From NCBI GenBank assembly GCA_017880865.1, contig JADGRL010000012.1, positions 1 to 64,000 on the forward strand: 64,000 bases of DNA, written 5' to 3'. Positions within the stretch are counted from its first letter, which is position 1. Each line of letters begins with the position of its first letter. Under the pieces are notes generated by a model. It saw only the letters and a list, made by a program, of their open reading frames with translations. It had not been told where the DNA came from and did not search any database. The stretch comes from Gallionella sp. (GTDB lineage: Bacteria > Pseudomonadota > Gammaproteobacteria > Burkholderiales > Gallionellaceae). Of the stretch, positions 43,775 to 55,244 are shown piece by piece. The translations under genes were made by a program, and so were the position numbers.

Positions 43775-44536
43775 CTATTTCGAATAGAGCAGCACCAAAC
43801 GATACCCGGATGGCTTGAGATCGGTGGTGTTCAGATGCAGCTTGATGCCGAGTTCGTGGTTGGGTAGCAGGCCAGAGGCTTCGTTTTCGGTCGGCGGTAA
43901 ATAATCTGCCGGTACGAACATGCTGCGTGCGAGAGGCTTGTCCTGACTATCGTTCAGGGTGAGTTCCAGATTGGGGAAGGCCTGCGCATAAGGTGCGCGA
44001 TTGCGCAACAAGGCATTCAGCGTGATCTGATTTTCGTTAGCGGGGTTGGCTTCGAGTTCTGACGATTCAATGCTTATCAGGTCAGTATGTTGCGGCAGCG
44101 GCACGCTGCATTTCAGTATCCGGCAATAGCTGATAAGCGCTGGTTTAAAACCGGGTAGCTGAGCAGCGAGGTCGACGCGAAAAAAATAGGCGGCTTGTGC
44201 GAGCAGCATCACCAGCAGCAGAAGTACGGCAACCGCCCACGGCCAAGTGCGGTGTTTAGGCTGGAATTTGCTGCCGTCATCGTCTTGAACGATGACGACT
44301 TGCTCGGCTAGAGTCATCGGTTTTAGAACGGCCACTTTAGAATCGCGCGGCGTGATGGATTTATTCAGTATCGGCAACTCGAGTTGCAAGTCGAGTTGAT
44401 CGGGTGCGAAGTTGGGGCCGGTATCGAAGGCTTGCATACAATGTCCGCAGCGAACCATGCCGTGATGCGCTTCCAGTTGCGCTTTGGTGATTTTGAAGCG
44501 AGTAGCGCAGTGCGGGCAGATGGTCGTTCCGCGCAT
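43775..44536 (-). CDS. zinc-ribbon/DUF3426 membrane protein
   Basis: A 253-residue protein with an N-terminal zinc ribbon (ICPHCATRFKIT and VRCGHCMQAFDT), a single membrane segment (about 100-122; WAVAVLLLLVMLLAQAAYFF) and a C-terminal periplasmic DUF3426-type domain (about 140-250). Its role is unknown. It follows prmA by one base and is the last gene of the accB-accC-prmA run. Confidence 0.8.
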   Translation of the reverse strand: MRGTTICPHCATRFKITKAQLEAHHGMVRCGHCMQAFDTGPNFAPDQLDLQLELPILNKSITPRDSKVAVLKPMTLAEQVVIVQDDDGSKFQPKHRTWPWAVAVLLLLVMLLAQAAYFFRVDLAAQLPGFKPALISYCRILKCSVPLPQHTDLISIESSELEANPANENQITLNALLRNRAPYAQAFPNLELTLNDSQDKPLARSMFVPADYLPPTENEASGLLPNHELGIKLHLNTTDLKPSGYRLVLLYSK

Positions 44537-44537
44537 T

Positions 44538-45431
44538 TTATCGCTTGCGCCCCGACAGGCACGACCAGCCGTCCTCGAAAATCGGGGCGTTCAGGTCGAA
44601 CCATTGTTGGTAGATATTCATCACGTCCTGTGCCTGCTCCTCAAGTATGCCGGACAGCACGATCTGCCCCCCTGAATTCGTCGCTTTCGCCAACAGCGGG
44701 GCAAGTATACGCAACGGGTTGGTCAGGATGTTCGCTACCACCAGATCATAGCTGGCATGGGGCGCATCGTCAGGCAAATAAAACTGCACGTTCTTGACCT
44801 GGTTGGCATTGGCATTATCGCGGCTGGCAATCACGGCCTGTGAGTCTACATCAACGCCGACAGCACGGGCAGCCCCGAGCTTGAGCGCGGCTATGGCAAG
44901 GATGCCCGAACCACAGCCGTAATCCAGCACGCTTTCGCCTCCGCGCAAATTATTATCTAGCCAGCGCAAACACAAACGGGTGGTGGGATGGCTGCCGGTG
45001 CCGAACGCCAAGCCCGGATCGAGCACGATATTAATCGCGTTCGGATCACTGGGAGTATGCCAGGTCGGGACGATCCACAGGCGTGGCGAAATCGGAATCG
45101 GCTCGAACTGGGATTGCGTCAGACGCACCCAGTCGTTATCGGCCAGGGGCTCGATGCGATGCTGGGGGATTTGTTTGAGGCCGATGGTGGCGGATGCATC
45201 GCGCAAAATTGTGCTGACGTCTTTGTCGCTGTCGAACAGTGCGCTGACGCGATTGTGTTGCCATACACCGGGCGGTGGTTCACCGGGTTCACCGAAAATC
45301 GCCTGCTCATCCGGTGTGTCGGCATCGGCATCCAGCAAGTCCACCGACAGCGCGCCGAGATCGAGCAGCGCATCGCTCAGGGCCTCGGCGTGCTCGGCAT
45401 CGCTATCAACAACCAGACTCAGCCAGGACAT
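44538..45431 (-). CDS. prmA: ribosomal protein L11 methyltransferase
   Basis: A 297-residue SAM-dependent enzyme that methylates L11 lysines. The SAM site is VLDYGCGSGILAIAALKLG (about 163-181), followed by GVDVDSQAV; the substrate-binding N-terminal domain and DPGLAFGTGSHPTTRLC are typical. Its start overlaps the accC stop by one base. Confidence 0.95.
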   Translation of the reverse strand: MSWLSLVVDSDAEHAEALSDALLDLGALSVDLLDADADTPDEQAIFGEPGEPPPGVWQHNRVSALFDSDKDVSTILRDASATIGLKQIPQHRIEPLADNDWVRLTQSQFEPIPISPRLWIVPTWHTPSDPNAINIVLDPGLAFGTGSHPTTRLCLRWLDNNLRGGESVLDYGCGSGILAIAALKLGAARAVGVDVDSQAVIASRDNANANQVKNVQFYLPDDAPHASYDLVVANILTNPLRILAPLLAKATNSGGQIVLSGILEEQAQDVMNIYQQWFDLNAPIFEDGWSCLSGRKR

Positions 45432-46786
45432 TATTTAACTTTAGTACGCTCGGCCAAACGCTCTTCCAAATAATGAATGTTGGTGCCTCCGCGCACGAAA
45501 GCGGCATCCTGCAGCAACTCGCGATGCAGCGCGATGTTGGTCTCGATGCCTTCCACCGCCATTTCGGACAAGGCGGTGCGCATCCGGGCCATGGCTTGCT
45601 CACGGGTGTCGCCGTAAGCAATGATCTTGCCGATCATCGAGTCATAATGCGAAGGCACAAAATAATTGGCGTACACGTGCGAATCCACACGAATGCCGGG
45701 GCCGCCTGGCGGATGCCAAGTAGTGATGCGCCCTGGCGAGGGAATGAACTTGTAAGGATGCTCGGCATTGATACGGCATTCGATGGCGTGGCCCCTGAAC
45801 TCGATGTCGCGTTGCTTGAATGGCAGTTTCTCGCCGGCGGCGATGCGTATTTGCTGCTGAACGATGTCAATACCGGTGATCATTTCTGTGACCGGATGCT
45901 CCACCTGCACGCGCGTATTCATTTCGATGAAGAAGAACTCGCCGTTCTCATACAAAAATTCAAACGTGCCGGCTCCGCGATAGCCGATCTTGCGGCAAGC
46001 CTCGGCGCAGCGTTCACCGACCTTGTTACGCAATTTTACATCGAGCAACGGGGCCGGAGCTTCTTCCAGAATTTTCTGGTGGCGGCGTTGCATCGAGCAA
46101 TCACGCTCACCCAAAAATACCGCGTTGCCATGCTGGTCGGCCAGCACCTGAATCTCGATGTGGCGCGGGTTCTCCAAAAACTTTTCCATGTACACCATGG
46201 GATTGTTGAAGGCGGCCTGCGCTTCAGTCTTGGTCATCGTGACGGCATTGAGCAGCGCCGCTTCGGTATGCACCACGCGCATGCCGCGTCCGCCGCCGCC
46301 GCCTGAGGCCTTGATGATGACCGGGTAGCCGATGCTGCGCGCAATTTTGATGATCTCCGCAGGATTATCCGGCAATGCGCCTTCCACACCAGGCACGCAG
46401 GGCACGCCGGCTTTCTTCATCGCGATCTTGGCGCTGACCTTGTCGCCCATTAAACGGATCGTCTCTGCGCGCGGGCCGATGAACACGAAACCGCATTTTT
46501 CGACACGCTCGGAAAAATCGGCGTTTTCGGACAGGAAGCCATAACCGGGGTGGATGGCTTGCGCATCCGTCACCTCTGCCGCACTGATAATGGCGGGTAT
46601 GTTCAGATAACTTAGGGTAGATGAGGCCGGGCCGATACAGACAGATTCATCGGCCAGCTTTACATACTTGGCATCGGCATCCGCCTCAGAATGCACGACG
46701 ACGGTTTTTATGCCCATCTCACGGCAAGCTCGCTGAATACGGAGGGCGATCTCGCCTCGATTGGCGATCAGGATTTTTTCAAACAT
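45431..46786 (-). CDS. accC: acetyl-CoA carboxylase biotin carboxylase subunit
   Basis: A 451-residue ATP-grasp enzyme carboxylating the biotin on AccB for fatty-acid synthesis. Blocks: [19 protein letters not shown] at the start, [15 protein letters not shown] (nucleotide loop), [16 protein letters not shown] (catalytic region). The start was set at the ATG with GGAG 8 bp before it, 24 bp inside the open frame. It lies 47 bp after accB. Confidence 0.95.
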   Translation of the reverse strand: MFEKILIANRGEIALRIQRACREMGIKTVVVHSEADADAKYVKLADESVCIGPASSTLSYLNIPAIISAAEVTDAQAIHPGYGFLSENADFSERVEKCGFVFIGPRAETIRLMGDKVSAKIAMKKAGVPCVPGVEGALPDNPAEIIKIARSIGYPVIIKASGGGGGRGMRVVHTEAALLNAVTMTKTEAQAAFNNPMVYMEKFLENPRHIEIQVLADQHGNAVFLGERDCSMQRRHQKILEEAPAPLLDVKLRNKVGERCAEACRKIGYRGAGTFEFLYENGEFFFIEMNTRVQVEHPVTEMITGIDIVQQQIRIAAGEKLPFKQRDIEFRGHAIECRINAEHPYKFIPSPGRITTWHPPGGPGIRVDSHVYANYFVPSHYDSMIGKIIAYGDTREQAMARMRTALSEMAVEGIETNIALHRELLQDAAFVRGGTNIHYLEERLAERTKVK

Positions 46787-46833
46787 GGTATTGGCTCCGA
46801 ACTTGGGCAACGCACGAAATTACGCGCTAATGA

Positions 46834-47280
46834 TTAACCGATGACGAACAGCGGCTGACCAAATTCCACTGGCTGACCGTTTTCCACCAGGATGGCTTTA
46901 ATGACCCCGCTTTGATCGGACTCAATTTCGTTAAGCAACTTCATTGCTTCGATGATGCACAAGGTCTCGCCACTGTTTACGGTTTGACCCACATCAACGA
47001 AAGCCTTGGAACCCGGTGAGGCCGAGCGGTAGAACGTGCCGACCATCGGTGATTTTACCACATGGCCTTCAGCTACCGCAGGCTTGGCGGGTTCTGCTGC
47101 TGGAGCCACGGCTTGCGGCGCGGCAGCGGTGAAGATATGTTGGGCTGGTGCATAGTGTTGCTGCGTAGTTGCGATAGTGCGTGTGATGCGCACGCGTTCT
47201 TCGCCCTCGCTGATTTCCAGTTCGGAAATGCCGGAGCTTTCTACCAGTTCAATCAATGTTTTAAGTTTACGTAAATCCAT
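46834..47280 (-). CDS. accB: acetyl-CoA carboxylase biotin carboxyl carrier protein
   Basis: A 148-residue carrier with a Pro/Ala-rich linker (about 45-75) and the biotinyl domain at the C-terminus. The biotinylated lysine is in [15 protein letters not shown] (about residue 113). BirA in this window modifies it. It precedes accC in the usual accBC order. Confidence 0.95.
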   Translation of the reverse strand: MDLRKLKTLIELVESSGISELEISEGEERVRITRTIATTQQHYAPAQHIFTAAAPQAVAPAAEPAKPAVAEGHVVKSPMVGTFYRSASPGSKAFVDVGQTVNSGETLCIIEAMKLLNEIESDQSGVIKAILVENGQPVEFGQPLFVIG

Positions 47281-47290
47281 GGTGACCTCC

Positions 47291-47734
47291 TTAAGCCTGG
47301 TTGTTGTGGTTCAGTGCGAATTGCACTGCGAATTCATAGCCTGCCGCGCCAAGGCCGCTGATCACGCCAATGGCGAGATCGGAAAAGAACGACTCCTTGC
47401 GAAATGCCTCACGCGCGAACACATTGGAAAGATGTACTTCAATGAACGGGATGGCCACTGCTGCCAGCGCATCGCGCAACGCCACGCTGGTGTGGGTGAA
47501 TGCGGCTGGATTGATAATGATAAACTGCGTGCCGTCAGCGCGGGTTTGCTGGATCCGATCTATCAGCTCGGCCTCGGCGTTGCTCTGGAAACAAAACAAG
47601 TTCGCACCGCTTTTTCTGGCTAATGCTATTAAACGCTCGTCAATCTCATTCAACGTGACGCGACCATACACATCAGGCTCGCGACTGCCGAGCAGATTTA
47701 GATTGGGGCCGTGCAACACAAGAATGTTTTTCAT
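47291..47734 (-). CDS. aroQ: type II 3-dehydroquinate dehydratase
   Basis: A 147-residue shikimate-pathway enzyme. [19 protein letters not shown] is the signature N-terminus and [18 protein letters not shown] and [15 protein letters not shown] carry active-site residues. The second ATG was preferred since MKN starts the conserved core. It lies 10 bp before accB and likely shares its transcript. Confidence 0.95.
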   Translation of the reverse strand: MKNILVLHGPNLNLLGSREPDVYGRVTLNEIDERLIALARKSGANLFCFQSNAEAELIDRIQQTRADGTQFIIINPAAFTHTSVALRDALAAVAIPFIEVHLSNVFAREAFRKESFFSDLAIGVISGLGAAGYEFAVQFALNHNNQA

Positions 47735-47799
47735 GTGCACAGTTTGCCGTAAATTAGGGTGATTTGTCCAGTAATTTGGCGAAGATAACTAAAATATTT

Positions 47800-49653
47800 T
47801 TAAAGCCCAACACCTTGCAGCGTTTTCAGAAACTGTGCTGCATCCTGATAACCCGTCACGCGCATGTCGCTCAGTTCCTTGCCTTGCGTATCAAAAAACA
47901 AGATGCCGGGGGGGCCGAACAGGCCGTAGCGCTTCAGCAGAGCTTTGTCGGCTTCGCTGTTTGCCGTGACGTCGGCTTGGAGTAGCAATACCGGTTTGAG
48001 TTTGGCTTTAACCGTGGCATCAGAGAAGGTAAAGCGTTCCATTTCTTTGCATGAGATACACCAGTCGGCGTAAAAATCAAACATGATAATTTGTCCGCGT
48101 CCCTGATTCTGCCTGAGCGTTTGATTGATGCGTTGATCGAGGTCTGCGATGTCTTTGACGCGGGAAAATTGCAGCGTGGCGGGTGTTTGCATTTCGGTCT
48201 TGCCGATGTTGCCGAGCGGGCGCAGGATGTCTCTCGCACCGGACAGCGCACCGATCAAATAAGCTGCACCCAGCAACAACGCGAACATGCCGAGGCCTTT
48301 GAGCAGTTTGTGCCAGCCGTGTGCATTGTGCGGCAGTGCGTCCAATGCTCGCAGGTAAATCGCCGAGAAGATCAGCATAGCCGCCCACAGCAGCATCTGC
48401 ACGCTAACGGGCAACAGCGGCTGGATGATCCAGATCGCCAGCGCCAGCAACATCACGCCGAAGAATTGTTTTACCGCCTCCATCCATGCGCCGGCTTTGG
48501 GCAACAAGACGCCGGCTGAACTGCCGATCAGCAGCAGCGGCGCGCCCATACCCAGCGCCAGCGCAAACAGCGCAACGCCGCCCAATACGGCATCGTGGGT
48601 CTGGCTGATGTAGAGCAACGCACCGGCTAATGGCGCTGCCACGCACGGTCCCATGATGATCGCGGACAGCGCGCCCATCCCGAACACGCCACCCAAATGC
48701 CCGCCGTGCAGTTTGTTGCTGGTGTCGCTCAATTTGCTTTGCAAAGCACTGGGCAGTTGCAATTCATAAAAACCAAACATGGACAGCGACAGCAGCACGA
48801 ACACGGCGGCGAAACTGCCCAGTACCCAAGGCGTTTGCAACGCATTGGAAATCAGGTTGCCGGAAAATCCCGCTGCCACACCGGCACCCGCATAAGTGAT
48901 TGCCATGCCCAGCACGTAGGCCAGCGACAGCATGAAGGCGTGCATATGGGTGATCTTATGGCCGCGTCCGACGATGATGCCGGACAGGATCGGGATCATA
49001 GGGAACACGCACGGGGTCAATGCCAGCAATAACCCGGCACCGAAGAAGAAGGAGATGATCAGCCAGAAACTGCCGCTCTTGAAAAGCTGGGCGATTTGCG
49101 AGCCATCCGATACCGGCGCAGTCATTAGACCGGTTTGCGATGACGGCGGCGGTGCTTCTGAAATGACGGGTGGCGCAAACTGGCCGGTTGCAGTGGGCAG
49201 ATTGATCAGCAATGTCTTGGTGATGGGCGGGTAGCATAGCCCTTGCTCGCTGCAACCCTGGTAGACGGCGTTCAGCGTGAAACTGGTCGCTTCATTATTT
49301 GGGCGATCAAGCGTGATTTCTGCCTGAAACGATTGGTGAAATACCTCGGTATCGCCGAAGTTGGAGTCGTGTTTGATCTCGCCTTTCGGAAACTTTATTG
49401 CCGTGACTTTGATCGCGCCGTCTTTGGCCGTAAAGCTGATTTTGTCGCGATACAAATAATAGCCGGGAGTAACATTGAAATTGGCTTGCACGGTTTGCGC
49501 ATCGCGTGCGCTCGCGTCCAGACCGAAAGCCTTGTCCGGCGGCAGGAAACTGGGTTGCTTGCTGCCACCCAAGCTGGGCAGGCGATCGAGAAAGCTCTCG
49601 GCATTTGAGGCGGGAGCGTTAATACACAGCAGCAACAGCAGGATAAATCGCAT
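47800..49653 (-). CDS. dsbD: thiol:disulfide interchange protein DsbD
   Basis: A 617-residue inner-membrane reductase passing electrons from thioredoxin to the periplasm, needed for cytochrome c and disulfide quality control. Signal peptide (about 1-18), N-terminal periplasmic domain with GCSEQGLCYP, eight hydrophobic segments with ALTPCVFPMIPILSG and MGPCVAAPLAGALL, and C-terminal thioredoxin-like domain with YADWCISCKEME. All three cysteine pairs are present. It follows cutA with a 2-bp gap. Confidence 0.93.
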   Translation of the reverse strand: MRFILLLLLCINAPASNAESFLDRLPSLGGSKQPSFLPPDKAFGLDASARDAQTVQANFNVTPGYYLYRDKISFTAKDGAIKVTAIKFPKGEIKHDSNFGDTEVFHQSFQAEITLDRPNNEATSFTLNAVYQGCSEQGLCYPPITKTLLINLPTATGQFAPPVISEAPPPSSQTGLMTAPVSDGSQIAQLFKSGSFWLIISFFFGAGLLLALTPCVFPMIPILSGIIVGRGHKITHMHAFMLSLAYVLGMAITYAGAGVAAGFSGNLISNALQTPWVLGSFAAVFVLLSLSMFGFYELQLPSALQSKLSDTSNKLHGGHLGGVFGMGALSAIIMGPCVAAPLAGALLYISQTHDAVLGGVALFALALGMGAPLLLIGSSAGVLLPKAGAWMEAVKQFFGVMLLALAIWIIQPLLPVSVQMLLWAAMLIFSAIYLRALDALPHNAHGWHKLLKGLGMFALLLGAAYLIGALSGARDILRPLGNIGKTEMQTPATLQFSRVKDIADLDQRINQTLRQNQGRGQIIMFDFYADWCISCKEMERFTFSDATVKAKLKPVLLLQADVTANSEADKALLKRYGLFGPPGILFFDTQGKELSDMRVTGYQDAAQFLKTLQGVGL

Positions 49654-49655
49654 TA

Positions 49656-50021
49656 TTATTCCTTGGGCGTTATGGTTTCGCTGCTTACCCAGTCCAGATA
49701 GGCGGGCAAGCCCGCTGTCACGGGGATAGCGATGATTTCTGGAAGTTCGTAAGGGTGCGCATCGCGTATCAATTTTTCAAGGCGCGGGTAGGCAGCCTGT
49801 GTGGTTTTGATCAGCAGAGGCACTTCGGTGGCGGTTTCGATGTTGCCCTGCCAACGGTATGTTGAGATACAGGGAGCAAGCTGGTTCACGCAGGCGGCGG
49901 CACGTGCATCGACAAGCTGGCGCGCAAGTTTTTCCGCAGAGGCGACATCGGGCAGATTGGTGATGATCAGCAAAATATCATTCATATCCTGGTTTATGTT
50001 CGGTTTCATGCCCGGGCTCAT
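49656..50021 (-). CDS. cutA: divalent-cation tolerance protein CutA
   Basis: About 109-121 residues. The core ILLIITNLPDVASAEKLAR and CVNQLAPCISTYRWQGNIE are CutA signatures of a trimeric, ferredoxin-like fold. The first ATG overlaps the holA stop by 4 bp; a later ATG before NDILLI is possible but has poor ribosome-site spacing. Confidence 0.88.
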   Translation of the reverse strand: MSPGMKPNINQDMNDILLIITNLPDVASAEKLARQLVDARAAACVNQLAPCISTYRWQGNIETATEVPLLIKTTQAAYPRLEKLIRDAHPYELPEIIAIPVTAGLPAYLDWVSSETITPKE

Positions 50022-51022
50022 ACTTTGGCGAAGCGCAGTCCGAGCTGCAGCAATTCATCCCACACATCACCTTGGCGCAGACCTTTGATGGTCTTGTCCA
50101 GTCGTGCGGCTTGCAGGATGGCGCGTTCGATGTTCGGAAACTTCAGGCGGCGCGCCGCCATTTCGATTAATCCCTGACGCGACCCCCATACCCGTGCATC
50201 ACGCAGGGCATTAGTAATATTGCCACCACGCTGGGTAGCTTGCAGCACCTTGCCCAGCGTGCGGATTTCTTCGCTGATCGCCCACAGCACCAGCACGGTG
50301 GCAGTTCCCTCGGCGCGCAGGCCGTCAAGGATGCGCGTGTAGCGCGCCGCGTTGCCGTTCAGCATCGCCTCAGAAAGTTTAAAAATATCATAGCGCGCCA
50401 CATCCATCACCGCGTCTTTGACCTGATCAAAAGAAAGTTGCCCTGCTGGAAACAGCAACGCAAGTTTCTGGATTTCCTGAAAGGCCGCGAGCAGATTTCC
50501 CTCGCAACGATCCGCGAGAAATTCCAGCGTGACATTGTCCGCCGTCTGCTCCTGTTGTTTGAGGCGTCCGGCGATCCAGCGCGGCAATGCACTGCGCGGA
50601 ATGTCGTCTGCAGAAATCATCACGCCGTGCTTCTCGAGTGTGCTGAACCATTGGCTCTTCTGCGCAGTTTTATCCACCTTCGGCAGCGAGATCAGCGTGA
50701 GCGTGTCCACACTCAAGTTGGCGCAATAATCCTGCAATGCCTGCCCGCCCTCCACGCCGGGCTTGCCGGACGGGATGCGCAGATCAATCACTTTGCGCGT
50801 GGCGAACAGAGACAGGCTCTGCGCGCTGTTGCGCAACTCTCCCCACTTGAAGTGCTGTTCGGCGATGAGTGTTTCGCGCTCGCTATATCCCGCTGCACGC
50901 GCCGCAGCACGGATGCTGTCCGCCGCTTCGATCGCCAGCAACAGCGCGTCGCCAAACACTACATACAACGGCTTCAAGCCGGAGCCCAAGTGGCGCGGCA
51001 ATTCTTCACTTGTGATAATCAT
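50018..51022 (-). CDS. holA: DNA polymerase III subunit delta
   Basis: A 334-residue clamp-loader subunit. The start at MIITSEELPRHL overlaps the lptE stop by 4 bp; the open frame upstream lies inside lptE. YVVFGDALLLAIEAADSIR and the C-terminal QAARLDKTIKGLRQGD region fit the family. It sits in the leuS-lptE-holA order typical of proteobacteria. Confidence 0.9.
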   Translation of the reverse strand: MIITSEELPRHLGSGLKPLYVVFGDALLLAIEAADSIRAAARAAGYSERETLIAEQHFKWGELRNSAQSLSLFATRKVIDLRIPSGKPGVEGGQALQDYCANLSVDTLTLISLPKVDKTAQKSQWFSTLEKHGVMISADDIPRSALPRWIAGRLKQQEQTADNVTLEFLADRCEGNLLAAFQEIQKLALLFPAGQLSFDQVKDAVMDVARYDIFKLSEAMLNGNAARYTRILDGLRAEGTATVLVLWAISEEIRTLGKVLQATQRGGNITNALRDARVWGSRQGLIEMAARRLKFPNIERAILQAARLDKTIKGLRQGDVWDELLQLGLRFAKV

Positions 51023-51537
51023 GGGCTGGTGATGGTCACAGCTGCATGCGGTTTTGCGCGGCTCAATCGGCGCACGATCTGCTGCACCATGTCTGAACGC
51101 ATGCTCTGGTAGAGCAGAGTTTCTTCGGACTCCTTGGACATCACCTTGGTATCGTCGTAGGAGAAATCGCGGTGCATCACGATTTCTTCGGCGGGTATCC
51201 ATTCTTGTTGCTTGAGATCGTAGGCGCGCAACGAAACGCGGAAGAACAATTGGAATTCAGTTACGCGTCCACTGCCACCCAGCGAAAGAATCTGTTTGCT
51301 TGGGATTTCAGAAACGATGCTAAGCACCACATCTGCCTGCTCGGCCGTGCTGACCAATTTCACCTTATTCGCTTCCAGATTGCGGCGCAATTCAGTGATG
51401 AAGGGCGTAGCGGAATTGGCCGTATCAAGATATAACGTGCCGAATGGCATGCCCGCCTGACCGCGCAAATGAAATCCGCAACCAGCCAACAACACGGCGG
51501 TAAACAGCAGGAACAAAAATTGCGGAGATACGCGCAT
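51019..51537 (-). CDS. lptE: LPS-assembly lipoprotein LptE
   Basis: A 172-residue outer-membrane lipoprotein that plugs LptD for LPS delivery. The lipobox LLAGC is about residues 15-20 and is followed by GFHLRGQAGMP. Start taken at the second ATG, 8 bp after AGGA. It lies between leuS and holA. Confidence 0.9.
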   Translation of the reverse strand: MRVSPQFLFLLFTAVLLAGCGFHLRGQAGMPFGTLYLDTANSATPFITELRRNLEANKVKLVSTAEQADVVLSIVSEIPSKQILSLGGSGRVTEFQLFFRVSLRAYDLKQQEWIPAEEIVMHRDFSYDDTKVMSKESEETLLYQSMRSDMVQQIVRRLSRAKPHAAVTITSP

Positions 51538-51547
51538 GGCCATTTTC

Positions 51548-54172
<2,625 letters not shown>

Positions 54173-54186
54173 TTAATGAGGCCGCC

Positions 54187-54192
54187 ATTATA
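54187..54192 (-). promoter_or_regulatory. putative -10 element of leuS
   Basis: A perfect TATAAT on the minus strand, 33 bp before the leuS ATG. No convincing -35 is seen at 16-18 bp, so the call is tentative. Confidence 0.35.
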
Positions 54193-54241
54193 ACGGCATC
54201 ATTAATCCTGCACACGGTCGCTATATCAAAGAGAGGCATTC

Positions 54242-54250
54242 TGCTAGAAT
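54242..54250 (+). promoter_or_regulatory. extended -10 promoter of prk
   Basis: TGCTAGAAT with the -10 hexamer TAGAAT at 54245-54250, 44 bp before the prk ATG. The same nine bases occur upstream of the hydrolase at 7491. The ribosome site AGGAGAG follows before the start. Confidence 0.5.
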
Positions 54251-54293
54251 TGCGGCCTAAAATTTTTATAAATCCCATCAGGAGAGTTCGACT

Positions 54294-55184
54294 ATGTCCC
54301 GCAAACATCCCGTGATCGCCGTGACCGGTTCATCCGGCGCCGGCACCACAACGGTAAAACGTGCCTTTGAAAACATCTTTCGCCGTGAAAAAATCAGCGC
54401 TGCGGTTATCGAAGGCGACAGCCTGCACAGCCTGGATCGCATGGCATTCCGCGCCGCTGCCGCAGAAGCTGCAAAGGCGGGCAACAACACGTTCAGTCAC
54501 TTCGGCCCTGAAGCCAACCACTTCGACAAGATCGAAGAAATGTTCAAGGCCTACGGCAAAAGTGGGATGTGCAAACGCCGTTACTACGTGCATAGCGATA
54601 TAGAGGCCGAACAGCACAACAAGCATTTCAAGCTGAAAGATCTGAAACCCGGCGTATTTACGCCTTGGGAAGACATCGAGGCGGATTCTGACCTGTTGTT
54701 TTACGAAGGTCTACACGGCCTGGCGACGGACGGCAAGGTCGAGGTGGCAAAACATGTGGATCTGGGTATCGGCGTCGTGCCGGTGGTCAATCTGGAATGG
54801 ATCCAGAAGATTCATCGCGACCAGGCCGAGCGTGGCTATTCGGCGGAAGCAACGGTGGATACCATCATGCGTCGCATGCCTGATTACATCAAGTACATCA
54901 CGCCGCAATTTTCGCTCACCGACATCAATTTTCAGCGTGTCGCGACCGTGGACACCTCCAATCCGTTCATCGCGCGCGACATCCCGACGCCGGATGAGAG
55001 CTTCGTGGTGGTGCGTTTCAAGGAACCGAAAGGCGTGGATTTCCCTTACATGCTCTCGATGATTCCCAGCTCCTTCATGTCCCGCGCCAACACACTGGTC
55101 GTACCCGGCGGCAAGATGAGCTATGCGATGGAAATCATTCTCGGCCCGATCATGCACGATATGATCGAGAACAAAAAGAAGTAA
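54294..55184 (+). CDS. prk: phosphoribulokinase
   Basis: A 296-residue class I (bacterial) Calvin-cycle kinase making ribulose-1,5-bisphosphate. The P-loop is AVTGSSGAGTTTVKRAF (about 9-25), and SFMSRANTLVVPGGKMSYAM closes the protein. It marks the organism as a probable CO2-fixing autotroph. It is monocistronic here: its own promoter upstream and a strong terminator 18 bp after the stop. Confidence 0.95.
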   Translation: MSRKHPVIAVTGSSGAGTTTVKRAFENIFRREKISAAVIEGDSLHSLDRMAFRAAAAEAAKAGNNTFSHFGPEANHFDKIEEMFKAYGKSGMCKRRYYVHSDIEAEQHNKHFKLKDLKPGVFTPWEDIEADSDLLFYEGLHGLATDGKVEVAKHVDLGIGVVPVVNLEWIQKIHRDQAERGYSAEATVDTIMRRMPDYIKYITPQFSLTDINFQRVATVDTSNPFIARDIPTPDESFVVVRFKEPKGVDFPYMLSMIPSSFMSRANTLVVPGGKMSYAMEIILGPIMHDMIENKKK

Positions 55185-55201
55185 ACTTTTTTAAAGGAAT
55201 G

Positions 55202-55238
55202 ACGGGGAAGCAGACCAATGGTTTGCTTCCCCGTTTTA
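55202..55238 (+). terminator. Rho-independent terminator of prk
   Basis: ACGGGGAAGCA (55202-55212) pairs with TGCTTCCCCGT (55224-55234), with four further pairs towards a 3-base loop, then TTTATTT. It ends 10 bp before the uvrD start. Confidence 0.85.
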
Positions 55239-55244
55239 TTTGCA